Source: a virus
Strand: one strand, 5' to 3'
IMG/VR virus record: IMGVR_UViG_3300008106_000007
Location: 1 to 40,681 of that record
DNA: 40,681 nucleotides
The position numbers and the translations under genes are program-made. This document shows positions 18,186 through 25,040 of this stretch, one piece after another (position 1 is the stretch's first letter; every line of letters begins with the position of its first letter). The notes below the pieces were generated by a model. It was not told the DNA's origin. It made no database searches and worked only from the letters and a program-made list of their open reading frames with translations.

Positions 18186-18394
18186 GAATAAGCACAAGAA
18201 GAAAGTTTTTAATATTTATAGGACTATTTATTATGCTTTTACAAACATATAAATATACTACCAACAAATTATTTGATTGGAAAATTGAATTAGTTGTTTT
18301 TATTATTGGATTAGCTTTATTTATAGGCGACCCTAAATATTTGCTAAACTTGTTTAAATCAGTAATAACGAGAAAAAATGAAAGGAATGAGTAA
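18182..18394 (+). CDS. Two-TM small membrane protein
   Basis: 70 aa. A basic N-terminus (RISTRRKF) is followed by two hydrophobic segments (about 9-24 and 33-50), with a basic C-terminus. Size and topology would fit a class II holin or antiholin. Its 3' end overlaps the next ORF by 17 bp. Confidence 0.45.
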   Translation: MRISTRRKFLIFIGLFIMLLQTYKYTTNKLFDWKIELVVFIIGLALFIGDPKYLLNLFKSVITRKNERNE

Positions 18395-18614
18395 CCATAC
18401 GCATCACAATCCTATTGTTTCTGTTTGCTGTGGTATTATAGGAGGAACTTACTCTTTAATACAAAGTCATAGTTTAGATTTATCAGGTTTTTACGAATCT
18501 TTAAGAGCTATTGTTGTGGCTTTCATTTGTGGTATGATTGGTTATTTTGGTAAAATAGTAGCCGAAAGATGGCACAAATGGTTAAAAGAAAAAGCTAAAG
18601 AAAAATGTAAATAA
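18378..18614 (+). CDS. Holin candidate
   Basis: 78 aa: a His-rich N-terminus (NHTHHNP), a hydrophobic segment at about 13-27, a second at about 43-62 (IVVAFICGMIGYFGKIV), and a strongly basic C-terminus (ERWHKWLKEKAKEKCK). Two-TM layout with a charged tail, placed 6 bp before the endolysin, is classic for a holin that lets the endolysin cross the inner membrane. ATG at 18390 is an alternative start. Confidence 0.5.
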   Translation: MKGMSNHTHHNPIVSVCCGIIGGTYSLIQSHSLDLSGFYESLRAIVVAFICGMIGYFGKIVAERWHKWLKEKAKEKCK

Positions 18615-18620
18615 TAAGAT

Positions 18621-19061
18621 ATGAGTAAAATAGTAGAAATAGCAAAAAAAGAAATAGGTCAAGTAGAAGTGCCTAAAAATAGCAACAAAACAAAATACGG
18701 TAAATGGTTTGGTTTTGATGGTGTTGCTTGGTGTGGAATGTTTGTTAGTTGGTGTTATTCACAGGCTGACCAGCAATTACCTAAAATAGGATTCTTAAAG
18801 GGTTTTGCTGGTTGTCAAACCGCTGTGGCTTATTTTAAGAAATCTGGACAAATAACAAAAAAACCTATCGCTGGAGATATTGTTTTCTTTGACTGGAATA
18901 AAGACGGACGTTACGACCATACAGGAATATTTGTAAGATGGTTAAATGAAAATGAATTTGAATCTATTGAAGGGAATACTGCAGTTGGAAATGATAGTAA
19001 TGGAGGACAAGTTATGTTACGCAAAAGAAATAAAAACGTTGCTATATTTGTACATATATAA
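18621..19061 (+). CDS. Endolysin with CHAP-type amidase/peptidase domain
   Basis: 146 aa, a single CHAP/NlpC-like domain that should cleave peptidoglycan peptide bonds. Catalytic residues are visible: Cys38 in VAWCGMFVSWC, His100 in GRYDHTGIFV, and a following acidic/polar residue in IEGNT (117-120). AGDIVFFDW precedes the His, as in CHAP domains. There is no signal peptide, so export depends on a holin. Last gene of the rightward late block; a terminator follows 20 bp downstream. Confidence 0.85.
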   Translation: MSKIVEIAKKEIGQVEVPKNSNKTKYGKWFGFDGVAWCGMFVSWCYSQADQQLPKIGFLKGFAGCQTAVAYFKKSGQITKKPIAGDIVFFDWNKDGRYDHTGIFVRWLNENEFESIEGNTAVGNDSNGGQVMLRKRNKNVAIFVHI

Positions 19062-19080
19062 AATCGCAATATAAGATATA

Positions 19081-19111
19081 AAAAACCGCTACCAATAGTA
19101 TAGCGGTTTTT
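19081..19111 (+). terminator. Intrinsic terminator after the endolysin
   Basis: AAAAACCGCTA pairs with TAGCGGTTTTT around a short loop, with a T tract on the right. The symmetrical A and T tracts mean it may work on both strands. It closes the rightward structural/lysis transcription unit. Confidence 0.8.
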
Positions 19112-19173
19112 ATGTTTAAATTAAGTTTATTTCTTAAATAGAAATCAAATATATAACTATTATTTTAATATAC

Positions 19174-19205
19174 AAAAAAAGCGGTAACAAAAAATGCTAC
19201 CGCCA
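19174..19205 (-). terminator. Intrinsic terminator of the leftward operon
   Basis: On the minus strand, GCGGTA (19203-19198) pairs with TACCGC (19186-19181) and is followed by a run of seven T. It lies just downstream of the last leftward gene (19244) and faces the endolysin terminator, so the two operons converge here. Its stem sequence resembles that of the facing terminator. Confidence 0.7.
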
Positions 19206-19243
19206 AAACTTAACCAAAAACTAAAAAATATGAGAGTGTAAAG

Positions 19244-19456
19244 TTAAGAAATTATTTCCAATTCTTTACCAGTTAATGCGGAATATAAATTTTGAAGTTG
19301 GTGTGCGTACAACTTTAGAAGATCATTTGTTATAAAATCACAATACATTATTTCGTTATTGTTTATTTCAGAACAAATGTCTAAAGCTGTTTTATTAAAT
19401 AACTCAATACATTTTTCTTCTGTTAGTGGGATTGGTTTAGAATCTTGTGCTTTCAT
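19244..19456 (-). CDS. Short IPLTEE-family protein
   Basis: 70 aa. Carries KPIPLTEEK near the start and HQLQNLYSALTGKELE at the end, the two marks of a family common in Bacteroidetes phages and hosts. The gene at 28033-28404 has the same marks (KPIPLTEEK, HQLQNLYFALKGIEL) but an extra N-terminal region. This copy is a shortened paralogue lacking about 50 N-terminal residues. Function unknown. It overlaps the spanin gene by 4 bp (ATGA). Confidence 0.65.
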   Translation of the reverse strand: MKAQDSKPIPLTEEKCIELFNKTALDICSEINNNEIMYCDFITNDLLKLYAHQLQNLYSALTGKELEIIS

Positions 19457-19938
19457 AATATATTTTTTGGTTTAGTAAAATGTTTATAAGCTAAATAAAT
19501 AACAAATAGAATAGCGATTAATAAAAAAAACTCTCTTGCTATTCCTCTAAACAATTCTGTATTATCGCTTTCTTTGTGTTTGGTGGTTTGTTCTAATTTA
19601 GATTCCAAACTTGTTATTTGTTCAGAAAGCTCTTTTATTTGTTGCTTATATTGCTCTAAAGTTGATTCGTCTTTAGTTTCGTTTTTAACAACTAAAGTAC
19701 CTCCTTTGTATTCTTTTCCGTCTACAAAATAAGGCGTTCCAGCTTCGAATGGAGTAAAAGTTAATGTATTTGCTTTATAGTTAATTTTAGTTTCTTTAGA
19801 ACCCTCTAAAACACTTTCTTTCGCTGTTGTTTTAGATGAATCTACTTTAGTTTCAATATCAGTACTAAACTTGTCTTTCTTAATCGAACCGCACCCAATT
19901 AAAGCAAATGAGGTTAGGAGTATTAGTGTTTTTTTCAT
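19453..19938 (-). CDS. Unimolecular spanin (u-spanin)
   Basis: 161 aa with the layout of a u-spanin. An N-terminal lipoprotein signal ends in the lipobox LIGC (Cys16), predicting an outer-membrane lipid anchor. A periplasmic middle carries a coiled coil (about 95-125, EQYKQQIKELSEQ). One C-terminal TM helix lies at about 137-152 (LLIAILFVIYLAY), followed by a basic tail in the cytoplasm. Such proteins span both membranes and fuse them in the last step of lysis. It lies opposite the endolysin across the convergent terminators. Confidence 0.75.
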   Translation of the reverse strand: MKKTLILLTSFALIGCGSIKKDKFSTDIETKVDSSKTTAKESVLEGSKETKINYKANTLTFTPFEAGTPYFVDGKEYKGGTLVVKNETKDESTLEQYKQQIKELSEQITSLESKLEQTTKHKESDNTELFRGIAREFFLLIAILFVIYLAYKHFTKPKNIL

Positions 19939-20015
19939 AATCCTAATTGTTTTATTGCTGATATGGTTAATTCTAAATTAAATTCAACTAAATCTTCTAT
20001 TGATATTAATTTCAT
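19935..20015 (-). CDS. Very small upstream ORF coupled to the spanin gene
   Basis: 26 residues (starts MKLISIEDLVEF, ends KQLGL). Its TGA overlaps the spanin ATG as ATGA, so it may set spanin translation by coupling. It is preceded by an A-rich start region and a -7-like box at 20040-20047. No domain. Confidence 0.4.
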   Translation of the reverse strand: MKLISIEDLVEFNLELTISAIKQLGL

Positions 20016-20039
20016 AATCTTAATTTTTAGTTAGTTATA

Positions 20040-20047
20040 CAAATGTA
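20040..20047 (-). promoter_or_regulatory. Possible promoter (-7 box) for the spanin operon
   Basis: On the minus strand this reads TACATTTG, a full TAnnTTTG box, 25 bases before the small ORF at 20015. No TTG is present at the expected distance upstream. It could give the spanin its own late promoter, apart from early leftward transcription. Confidence 0.35.
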
Positions 20048-20051
20048 ATAA

Positions 20052-20297
20052 TTAAAAAGGTAAAAAGTTTTCTTCTTTACCGAAAGTTTCATTAACTCTA
20101 TACATCAAGCGTGATAATCTTTTACGTGATAAATACTGATTTCTAAAACGATAAGCATCACGCTCTTTGTAATAAGTTAATTTTCTTAAATTGTGTGTTC
20201 TTTTTTTAGGGAAATTTGGCAATTCCCATATATTTTTATTATCATCTACTACTAAATTTTCGTAAATTTTAAAACGATATAAAATATTGATTATCAT
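20052..20297 (-). CDS. Basic protein of unknown function, phage backbone gene
   Basis: 81 aa, rich in Arg/Lys/Tyr. The segment DDNKNIWELPNFPKKRTHNLRKL resembles hypothetical proteins of flavobacterial phages. No attC-like site separates it from the spanin operon, so it probably belongs to the phage backbone just past the end of the cassette array. Confidence 0.5.
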   Translation of the reverse strand: MIINILYRFKIYENLVVDDNKNIWELPNFPKKRTHNLRKLTYYKERDAYRFRNQYLSRKRLSRLMYRVNETFGKEENFLPF

Positions 20298-20309
20298 ATA
20301 ATTGCCCTA

Positions 20310-20337
20310 GTTAGTTACGTGTATATAATAGTTATGC
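20310..20337 (-). repeat. Terminal attC-like half-site
   Basis: Minus strand GCATAACTATTATATACACG just after the stop of 20332-20679. The core matches that cassette's own 5' end (GTTATGCGTTGTTG against GTTATGCGTTATTG). No second arm was found downstream, so the site looks truncated at the end of the array. Confidence 0.45.
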
Positions 20338-20679
20338 GTTATTGTAACGTGCAACAAACAACTTATATGTTTCATTAAAACTTCCTTGTGTTTCATCCAT
20401 TTCAGTTGCTAATCTATCAGATAAGTCTGTATCTATTTCGCAAACCTTAAAGAAGTCCAGAGCACAACATTCACGTTTTATATTTCTGTCAAAGTTTGGA
20501 ATATCTTCTTCCGTTTCTTTGTCTGTATCGTAATATTCTGAACAACTAGCTTCTTTTGCATAAACAGCACCATAATCGCTATCTCCAACTTCTTCGTGTC
20601 TATAAAATGAACAATTAGAACAACAACGCATAACAGTCGTTTTGTCTAATGGCTCGGTTTGGGTATTATCTGAAATCAT
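20332..20679 (-). CDS. Cassette: Cys-rich protein with site-encoded leader
   Basis: 115 aa from the ATG in the loop of the upstream site. The first 16 residues (MISDNTQTEPLDKTTV) are encoded by the distal arm of the attC-like site. The cassette part starts with an in-frame ATG inside the core (GTT-ATG-CGT) and reads MRCCSNCSFYRHEEVGDS. Three Cys near the start and a later RECC could bind a metal. Starts at 20679 (with leader) and 20631 (99 aa, no leader) are both possible. No known family. Confidence 0.6.
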   Translation of the reverse strand: MISDNTQTEPLDKTTVMRCCSNCSFYRHEEVGDSDYGAVYAKEASCSEYYDTDKETEEDIPNFDRNIKRECCALDFFKVCEIDTDLSDRLATEMDETQGSFNETYKLFVARYNNA

Positions 20680-20761
20680 AAGTTTTAAATTTAATGTTAG
20701 TATATATTTGTAAAGTCCAGTCTTAAATTACGCCACTAGACAAAGCGACCGAACGTTAGTA
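20628..20761 (-). repeat. attC-like site, distal arm inside the 20332 gene
   Basis: Proximal arm AACGTTCGGTCGCTTTGTCT (20754-20735) pairs with the distal arm, whose complement reads AACAGTCGTTTTGTCTAATG. The proximal arm has three extra bases after AAC. The loop holds TTTAAATTTAAAACTTATG, the start region of 20332-20679. Confidence 0.75.
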
Positions 20762-20762
20762 G

Positions 20763-21062
20763 CTATTTTGCGAAATGACCTAAATAGGCGTTTATTTTAA
20801 AATAAAACACTCCATTATCTAACACTCTTTTTGGGAATTCCGAAACTCTACTACCTACTAACTTTTTAACAATTCTTGCTTTTAAAATATCTTTTTGATT
20901 TACAAGACCAACTTGTGCATTAAAGTCAACAATATACATATCAGCACCTTTTTTCTTGTAATAAAATTGACAATCGTACCAATGTAGCTTTTTTTGTTTT
21001 GAAGAAAAACAGCTACTAACAGCGTGTATAAAAAATGGCTTTATTTGGCTTAATTTAAACAT
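20763..21062 (-). CDS. Cassette: unknown protein with site-encoded leader
   Basis: 99 aa. The first 15 residues (MFKLSQIKPFFIHAV) come from the loop and distal arm of the upstream site. The cassette begins at GTT-AGT-AGC and has no ATG until residue about 41 (ADMYIVDF), so the leader probably provides the start. The C-terminal part (YIVDFNAQVGLVNQKDILKARIVKKL, split) looks like a small beta/alpha fold. The TAG stop lies next to the proximal core of the downstream site. No family recognised. Confidence 0.6.
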   Translation of the reverse strand: MFKLSQIKPFFIHAVSSCFSSKQKKLHWYDCQFYYKKKGADMYIVDFNAQVGLVNQKDILKARIVKKLVGSRVSEFPKRVLDNGVFYFKINAYLGHFAK

Positions 21063-21147
21063 TGTTTTGTACTTTAATGATTAATAATAAATTTAATGGC
21101 TTGGTTTATCGTGTACGCCACTTCTTATACACGCAAAACGTTATGTG
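21013..21147 (-). repeat. attC-like site, distal arm inside the 20763 gene
   Basis: Proximal arm AACGTTTTGCGTGTATAAGA and the complement of the distal arm, AACAGCGTGTATAAAAAATG, are near-identical apart from the extra bases after the core. The same arm sequence occurs in the rightward array at 32691 (AACGTTTTGCGTGTATACGA), showing that the two arrays share a site family. Confidence 0.8.
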
Positions 21148-21153
21148 AGATTG

Positions 21154-21474
21154 TTACATATCGTTTTTTAATTGAAATTTTTTTCTAATTTCTTTGTTTT
21201 CTAATTTTATACGTTCATTTTCTCGGTTAGTTTTCTTTATTTTTTCTTCTAACTGTCTTACTTTATGTAATTGCCTTGCATTTGCTATTTTTTTATTTAA
21301 CTCTTTTATTTCGTTCTTTTTTAAATCAATTGTATGTTTTAATTCGTCAACATAAGATGATAGCTTACCTATTTCTATTTTAGATTCCTTAACAACATTT
21401 ATTAGATGTAAAACAACTTCGTCTTTACTATAATCTCTTCTTAATTTAATCAAAACATTGTCATCATAACTCAT
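21154..21474 (-). CDS. Cassette: coiled-coil protein
   Basis: 106 aa, almost entirely charged helix with clear heptads (for example KKNEIKELNKKIANARQ and LEEKIKKTNRENERIKLE). No signal peptide, membrane segment or enzyme motif. It has its own ATG downstream of a complete site. The cassette ends match (5' GTTATGTGAGGTTG; complement of 3' GTTATGTGAGATTG). Role unknown; it could be a structural or partner-binding protein. Confidence 0.6.
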   Translation of the reverse strand: MSYDDNVLIKLRRDYSKDEVVLHLINVVKESKIEIGKLSSYVDELKHTIDLKKNEIKELNKKIANARQLHKVRQLEEKIKKTNRENERIKLENKEIRKKFQLKNDM

Positions 21475-21501
21475 AATAATTTAGTTTTAGTTACCCACAA
21501 C

Positions 21502-21641
21502 CTCACATAACACGTGTTTGGCAAGATTCAAGGATTAGTTATTAATTTAAAATTCTGTTTGTGTTTGTTAATTTTGGTCTTGACTCGAAGTATCGGGATT
21601 TACTTTCCTTGAACCTCGCCAAGCACGGGAACGTTAGTGGC
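21502..21641 (-). repeat. Complete attC-like site, 140 bp
   Basis: Proximal arm AACGTTCCCGTGCTTGGCGA continues GGTTCAAGGA; complement of the distal arm is AACACGTGTTTGGCAAGATT continuing CAAGGA. The loop contains TTTAAATTAATAACTAATC, a start-region-like stretch that has no start codon in this copy. Confidence 0.8.
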
Positions 21642-21643
21642 AA

Positions 21644-21964
21644 TTATCGGAACGACACCTCTTCGTAATAACATTTGGTTATATTTTGAAGACTATTCCA
21701 CCTATCAAAGTGCTTTTCAATGTGTTCGTCTGCAATCCATTTCATTCCAAATTTATCTGTTTCAAATTGCTTGTAGTGGTCTTTCCATTTTTTCAGCAGC
21801 TTATTAAACTTGGTGCAGTATTTGGTTGCAGTTGATTTTTTATTGGTAACAAAAACCACAGCACTATAACAGTCATCATACGAGCCACCATAATATCTAA
21901 CCAAATAATAACTGCCACTAACACGGGTTTGGCAAAATGGCTGTTCAGTAATTTTATTTGACAC
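21644..21964 (-). CDS. Cassette: unknown protein, GTG start within the site loop
   Basis: 106 aa from GTG at 21964, in the loop of the upstream site after TTTAAATTAATAACAA. The leader MSNKITEQPFCQTRV is site-encoded; the cassette part begins SGSYYLVRYYGGSYDDCYSA. No ATG exists in frame near the cassette start; TTG at 21904 is the other candidate. The protein is Tyr/Lys/Trp-rich with alternating strands and helices. No family recognised. Confidence 0.55.
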   Translation of the reverse strand: MSNKITEQPFCQTRVSGSYYLVRYYGGSYDDCYSAVVFVTNKKSTATKYCTKFNKLLKKWKDHYKQFETDKFGMKWIADEHIEKHFDRWNSLQNITKCYYEEVSFR

Positions 21965-22040
21965 TTGTTATTAATTTAAAGTTTATTAATTCTATTTAGC
22001 TTTGGGTTCAGCCACTTCGCCAAGCCCGAAACCGTTAGCA
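21915..22040 (-). repeat. Complete attC-like site, distal arm translated
   Basis: Proximal arm TAACGGTTTCGGGCTTGGCG (then AAGTGGCT) pairs with the distal arm, complement TAACACGGGTTTGGCAAAAT (then GGCT). The extra bases after the proximal core are present as in the other sites. Confidence 0.8.
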
Positions 22041-22046
22041 AACAGC

Positions 22047-22262
22047 TTATGACGTAGTTTGCTTAAAAATAAAATTTTCAAAAAATAAAACCTGCTGTTC
22101 AGCTCTTTTTATTAAGGCTTTATTATGTCTTAATCCTTTTTTTAAATTTGAAATATTATCTAAATTAGTATCCTTTAAAAGAATTCTATTAATTCTGTTT
22201 ATCTTTTGTTTTTTTCTTGCTATATAAAGATGCAAGGAGCTGATAATAATTGTTTTATCCAT
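22047..22262 (-). CDS. Cassette: small basic helical protein
   Basis: 71 aa, Lys/Arg/Ile-rich and helical (IARKKQKINRINRILLKDTN). It uses its own ATG after an A-rich stretch. Cassette ends match over GTTAGCAAA. Could bind nucleic acid, judging only by charge. No family recognised. Confidence 0.5.
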   Translation of the reverse strand: MDKTIIISSLHLYIARKKQKINRINRILLKDTNLDNISNLKKGLRHNKALIKRAEQQVLFFENFIFKQTTS

Positions 22263-22287
22263 ATTTATTTGTTTTTAAAAGCCGATT

Positions 22288-22412
22288 TGCTAACATTTGT
22301 TTGTAGCAATAGCTTAGTTAGTGAATAATTTAAAGTTTGTTTTGTTTCAGTTGTGGTCGCTCCGAAATCTGCCGATTTCTTCGCTACTGCTACAAGCAAA
22401 GGAACGTTATGC
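22288..22412 (-). repeat. Complete attC-like site
   Basis: Proximal arm AACGTTCCTTTGCTTGTAGC (then AGTAGCGAAG) pairs with the distal arm, complement AACATTTGTTTGTAGCAATA (then GCTTAG). The loop carries ACTTTAAATTATTCACTAAC, resembling the start regions of other loops but with no start codon. Confidence 0.75.
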
Positions 22413-22473
22413 CTCAGTTTAGAGAACCGAAACACGAAAAAAGAAAATATAATTTAACACTAAATCTAAAAAA

Positions 22474-22620
22474 ATGAATGAGAAACTAATTGAAGCTATT
22501 GAAGAATTGGCTCACGAAATCAAAATGTTAAGAAACGAAAACCAAAAACTCCGAGAAGTTAATGAAGAAATTAGTGCTAAATTATATATTCTAAACGAAC
22601 GAATTAGTACTTTAGAGTAA
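22474..22620 (+). CDS. Cassette: small coiled-coil protein on the opposite strand
   Basis: 48 aa (starts MNEKLIEAIEELAHEIKML), a leucine-heptad coiled coil. It is the only gene in the leftward array that points right, and it converges with 22612-22779, sharing 9 bp at the stops. It has an A-rich start region (AATCTAAAAAAATG). The cassette therefore carries two convergent genes. Oligomerisation or partner binding is likely; function is unknown. Confidence 0.55.
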   Translation: MNEKLIEAIEELAHEIKMLRNENQKLREVNEEISAKLYILNERISTLE

Positions 22621-22779
22621 ATTACAATTTTGTTCTGCAATAACTCTAACTAACAGGAGTAACTCTTTTATTTCAGCATTTGATTTTCCTTTTAATTTTA
22701 AAAGAATTTCACAGGCTAAATTGACATCTTCTTCTTTTCTGTACTTTTTTGTTTCTTCTGAAACTTTGAAATCTGACAT
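22612..22779 (-). CDS. Cassette: small helical protein convergent with 22474-22620
   Basis: 55 aa (starts MSDFKVSEETKKYRKEEDV), acidic/basic and helical with a Leu-rich C-terminal half (AEIKELLLLVRVIAEQN). It has its own ATG after AAATTTAAATTAATTATT-like sequence. Cassette ends match (5' GTTATGCCTTCGGTTT; complement of 3' GTTATGCCTCAGTTT), so this gene and the opposing one travel together. Reminiscent of small two-gene modules, but no toxin family is recognised. Confidence 0.55.
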   Translation of the reverse strand: MSDFKVSEETKKYRKEEDVNLACEILLKLKGKSNAEIKELLLLVRVIAEQNCNLL

Positions 22780-22870
22780 AATAATTAATTTAAATTTGTT
22801 TCCGACTTAAGCGGTGCGGAAGCGAAACCGAAAATTGAAACGTGAAAAAACGGACGTAATAAAACCGAAG

Positions 22871-23003
22871 GCATAACAGCCACTACAACGGATTTGGGCA
22901 TTGAGCTTAATGGAAAAATGGTCTTGTATTTGAGATGATTTGGCTAATCCGAAAATAGGGCTTAATTTAGTCCCAAACCCGGTGTAGTGCCAGAACGTTA
23001 CAA
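22871..23003 (-). repeat. Complete attC-like site; core overlaps a stop codon
   Basis: Proximal arm AACGTTCTGGCACTACACCG (then GGTTTGGG) pairs with the distal arm, complement AACAGCCACTACAACGGATT (then TGGG). The TAA stop of 22998-23351 is part of the core GTAACG. Confidence 0.8.
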
Positions 23004-23351
23004 GATATTTTTCACGACTACTTCGTTAATGTCATATTCGCCCAAAACAGTACCTATTAAACATTTTTTTACACCATCAATAAATCTAAATTTAAAATAC
23101 AAAATAGATCCTTTGTCAGTAATTGTTAGTTCTTTAACTAATAGCAAATCATCTTTCTTTCTTGTAACCTTTAAACACTCCCAATGTTTAGTCTCATAAT
23201 TTCCGGGAAATGCACCTATTCCAATTTGTTTAGGCGGTTTTTCTCGAATCAACATTGTTCTGTTAAAAACTTCCTCAATTTCAAAATCTAAAACATCTTG
23301 TAACTGCGGTTTTGACGCATTGCTTTGTTTAGTGGAATTATCGTTTTTCAT
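22998..23351 (-). CDS. Cassette: unknown protein with site-encoded leader
   Basis: 117 aa from ATG at 23351. Leader MKNDNSTKQSNASKPQL is encoded by loop and distal arm; the cassette starts at residue 18 (QDVLDFEIEEVFNRTML). Cassette ends match (5' GTTACAAGATGTTTT; complement of 3' GTTACAAGATATTTT), placing the boundary inside the reading frame. The only later in-frame Met is residue 33. Beta-rich, with NYETKHWECLKV in the middle. No known family. Confidence 0.6.
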   Translation of the reverse strand: MKNDNSTKQSNASKPQLQDVLDFEIEEVFNRTMLIREKPPKQIGIGAFPGNYETKHWECLKVTRKKDDLLLVKELTITDKGSILYFKFRFIDGVKKCLIGTVLGEYDINEVVVKNIL

Positions 23352-23422
23352 GTTCGTTTAGTTTAAAATATTAATATTAGTTTTCATAAGTCGCAACGAC
23401 GACAAAGCCGAGAAGCGTTACC
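23297..23422 (-). repeat. attC-like site, distal arm inside the 22998 gene
   Basis: Proximal arm TAACGCTTCTCGGCTTTGTC (then GTCGTTGC) pairs with the distal arm, complement TAACTGCGGTTTTGACGCAT (then TGC). Pairing is less regular than at neighbouring sites but arm order and core are the same. Confidence 0.65.
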
Positions 23423-23630
23423 AGCCATACACATAATCAGTACAGTTGGGAGCGTCTAAATCGACAATTATTCTTGGGTCGTTTATTTTTGCATTACAAA
23501 CTTTTGCTGTTCCTCCGTTTTCATTAACAATCTTAACGGTATAATTTTTACATTTAAGGCATTTATAAGTACGGCTGGTAACAGCCAGTTTTGCGTCATT
23601 GCCTTGATTTTCTATTGAACTTTTGTGCAT
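23418..23630 (-). CDS. Cassette: zinc-ribbon protein with site-encoded leader
   Basis: 70 aa. Leader MHKSSIENQGNDAKLAV comes from the upstream site; the cassette part starts at TSRTYKCLKCKNYTV. Cys24 and Cys27 (CLKC) plus Cys45 and Cys63 could bind zinc. The cassette part has no start codon before the CLKC pair, so the leader ATG is needed. Resembles small zinc-ribbon hypothetical proteins; no specific role can be given. Confidence 0.65.
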   Translation of the reverse strand: MHKSSIENQGNDAKLAVTSRTYKCLKCKNYTVKIVNENGGTAKVCNAKINDPRIIVDLDAPNCTDYVYGW

Positions 23631-23711
23631 ATTTTGAACTTTTTATTATTAATTTAACTTTTGTGCTTTACTCAACAACGGCAACGAACGCAAAGCTGGG
23701 CGGACGTTACC
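23577..23711 (-). repeat. attC-like site, distal arm inside the 23418 gene
   Basis: Proximal arm AACGTCCGCCCAGCTTTGCG (then TTCGTTGCCG) pairs with the distal arm, complement AACAGCCAGTTTTGCGTCAT (then TGCC). The TAA stop of 23707-24198 lies in the core. The distal arm encodes GNDAKLAV, almost the same peptide (NDAK) as the site before the methyltransferase. Confidence 0.75.
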
Positions 23712-24198
23712 TGCCATTTAAGACAGCGTTCAGTCCATTATACAAGCGAACGAATTTAGTCCGCTGCTCCTGTTCAGTAATTAAGTGTGCGTATTTGTGA
23801 GCAACTGCTTTGCGACTTTCATCCCACCAAATTCGAGCCTTATCAACGCCAGGCACAAAAAAGTGAGTAGGATGTTTTCGCCATTGGATTAGTTCGCCTT
23901 TTTCTACAAGTTTTAAAATCTCATTTGGTATAAAATTTTCATTTTGATACTTACAAGCGTGAATTTTATCTTCTTCTTTCTCAATTGCTCGTTTTGTTTT
24001 CTCGATACTTTCTTTCAAGTTTCGTATTGCCTCATTTTGCCTTTCCCATCTGTTCAAAGTCGATTGCCCATTTCGCTTATCGTTCAATGGTTGCCCATTT
24101 GCTCTTTTAACATCTGCAAAATGGGCATCAAATCGCTTTTCAAGTTGTTGCTCTTTTTTCACTAAAGAGTTTTTTAATATTTCCAGTCTATTACTCAT
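23707..24198 (-). CDS. Cassette: coiled-coil protein
   Basis: 163 aa from ATG at 24198 (MSNRLEILKNSLVKKEQQLEKRF). The frame is open upstream to 24234 through the site core, but the A-rich context favours 24198. The N-terminal 85 residues are a charged coiled coil; the C-terminal half is more globular with Trp residues (KHPTHFFVPGVDKARIWWDESRK). Cassette ends match over GTTACCTGCC. No family recognised. Confidence 0.6.
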   Translation of the reverse strand: MSNRLEILKNSLVKKEQQLEKRFDAHFADVKRANGQPLNDKRNGQSTLNRWERQNEAIRNLKESIEKTKRAIEKEEDKIHACKYQNENFIPNEILKLVEKGELIQWRKHPTHFFVPGVDKARIWWDESRKAVAHKYAHLITEQEQRTKFVRLYNGLNAVLNGR

Positions 24199-24216
24199 AT
24201 TTCGATAAAAACGGCA

Positions 24217-24314
24217 GGTAACAGCACCTAACAAAAATGGCTGCTATCAAGCCTTGGTTAATAAATTGAAGTTTTGTTTATGCAGCCACTTCTGTTAGCT
24301 GCGGCACGTTAGTG
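24217..24314 (-). repeat. Complete attC-like site, about 98 bp
   Basis: Proximal arm AACGTGCCGCAGCTAACAGA (then AGTGGCTGC) pairs with the distal arm, complement AACAGCACCTAACAAAAATG (then GCTGC). One of the clearest pairings in the array. Confidence 0.8.
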
Positions 24315-24320
24315 GCAATA

Positions 24321-25040
24321 CTACCATTCGTTTCCAAATAGACATTTTTGCTCTGTTTTAGGCTTTTGAACTATTCCCATTGCAATACTGAAAATAGTTT
24401 TACCTGCTTCATAATCTACCAAGTTTCTGGCAATTTTATCTCTCCTTTGTTCTCCTTTGTATTTGTAAAAATCGTAATCGTGAAATTTGCATAATACATC
24501 AACTTCATTTTTCGCCTTGCTTATTATTCCGTTTCCTTCGCTTCGTTCTCCAATGTCATTCGGTAAATTAAAGTTTGTCCAATATAAGTGCCTACCTCGT
24601 TTTTTTGCAGGTATCAATGGCTCATAAAATGGTATTACATTTTCAACTACATATTTTCCTTCAAAATAATTATCTAATAAAACTACTTCTTCATAAAGTT
24701 TAAAGTCCGGGTAAACCGCATCGCAATTTTCTCTATTCTTTTGGCTAAACCTTACTCTTGAATGTGAAGGGCAAGGCGGTGAAGTCCATATAAAATCAAA
24801 ATTCATATAGTTTTTTAATAGATATTCGTGAGCATCAGCCACAATTACCGTATCGTTTGGAAATCTTTCTTGATATAATTTTGCAAGTTCTTCATCCCAT
24901 TCAACTGCTGTAACTTCAATATTTGCCACTTCATCCCATTTGTAACGATTACCTCCTAAACAAGCGTATAGGTTTAAAACCCGTACTGCCTGTAACAGTG
25001 GTTTTGCGTCATTGGGGGCTTTTGTGCTATCTATAATCAT
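24321..25040 (-). CDS. Cassette: C5-cytosine DNA methyltransferase with site-encoded leader
   Basis: 239 aa. Transfers a methyl group from SAM to cytosine C5 in DNA. Motif I is VLNLYACLGGNRYKW (21-35), motif IV is TSPPCPSHSR with catalytic Cys90, motif VI is ENV (133-135), and a motif X-like stretch DYEAGKTIFSIAMGI lies near the C-terminus. The 16-residue leader MIIDSTKAPNDAKPLL is encoded by the attC-like site. No start codon lies between the core and motif I, so translation must begin in the site. Small for the family. No partner restriction enzyme is seen, so it may protect phage DNA from host restriction; that role is inference. Confidence 0.85.
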   Translation of the reverse strand: MIIDSTKAPNDAKPLLQAVRVLNLYACLGGNRYKWDEVANIEVTAVEWDEELAKLYQERFPNDTVIVADAHEYLLKNYMNFDFIWTSPPCPSHSRVRFSQKNRENCDAVYPDFKLYEEVVLLDNYFEGKYVVENVIPFYEPLIPAKKRGRHLYWTNFNLPNDIGERSEGNGIISKAKNEVDVLCKFHDYDFYKYKGEQRRDKIARNLVDYEAGKTIFSIAMGIVQKPKTEQKCLFGNEW

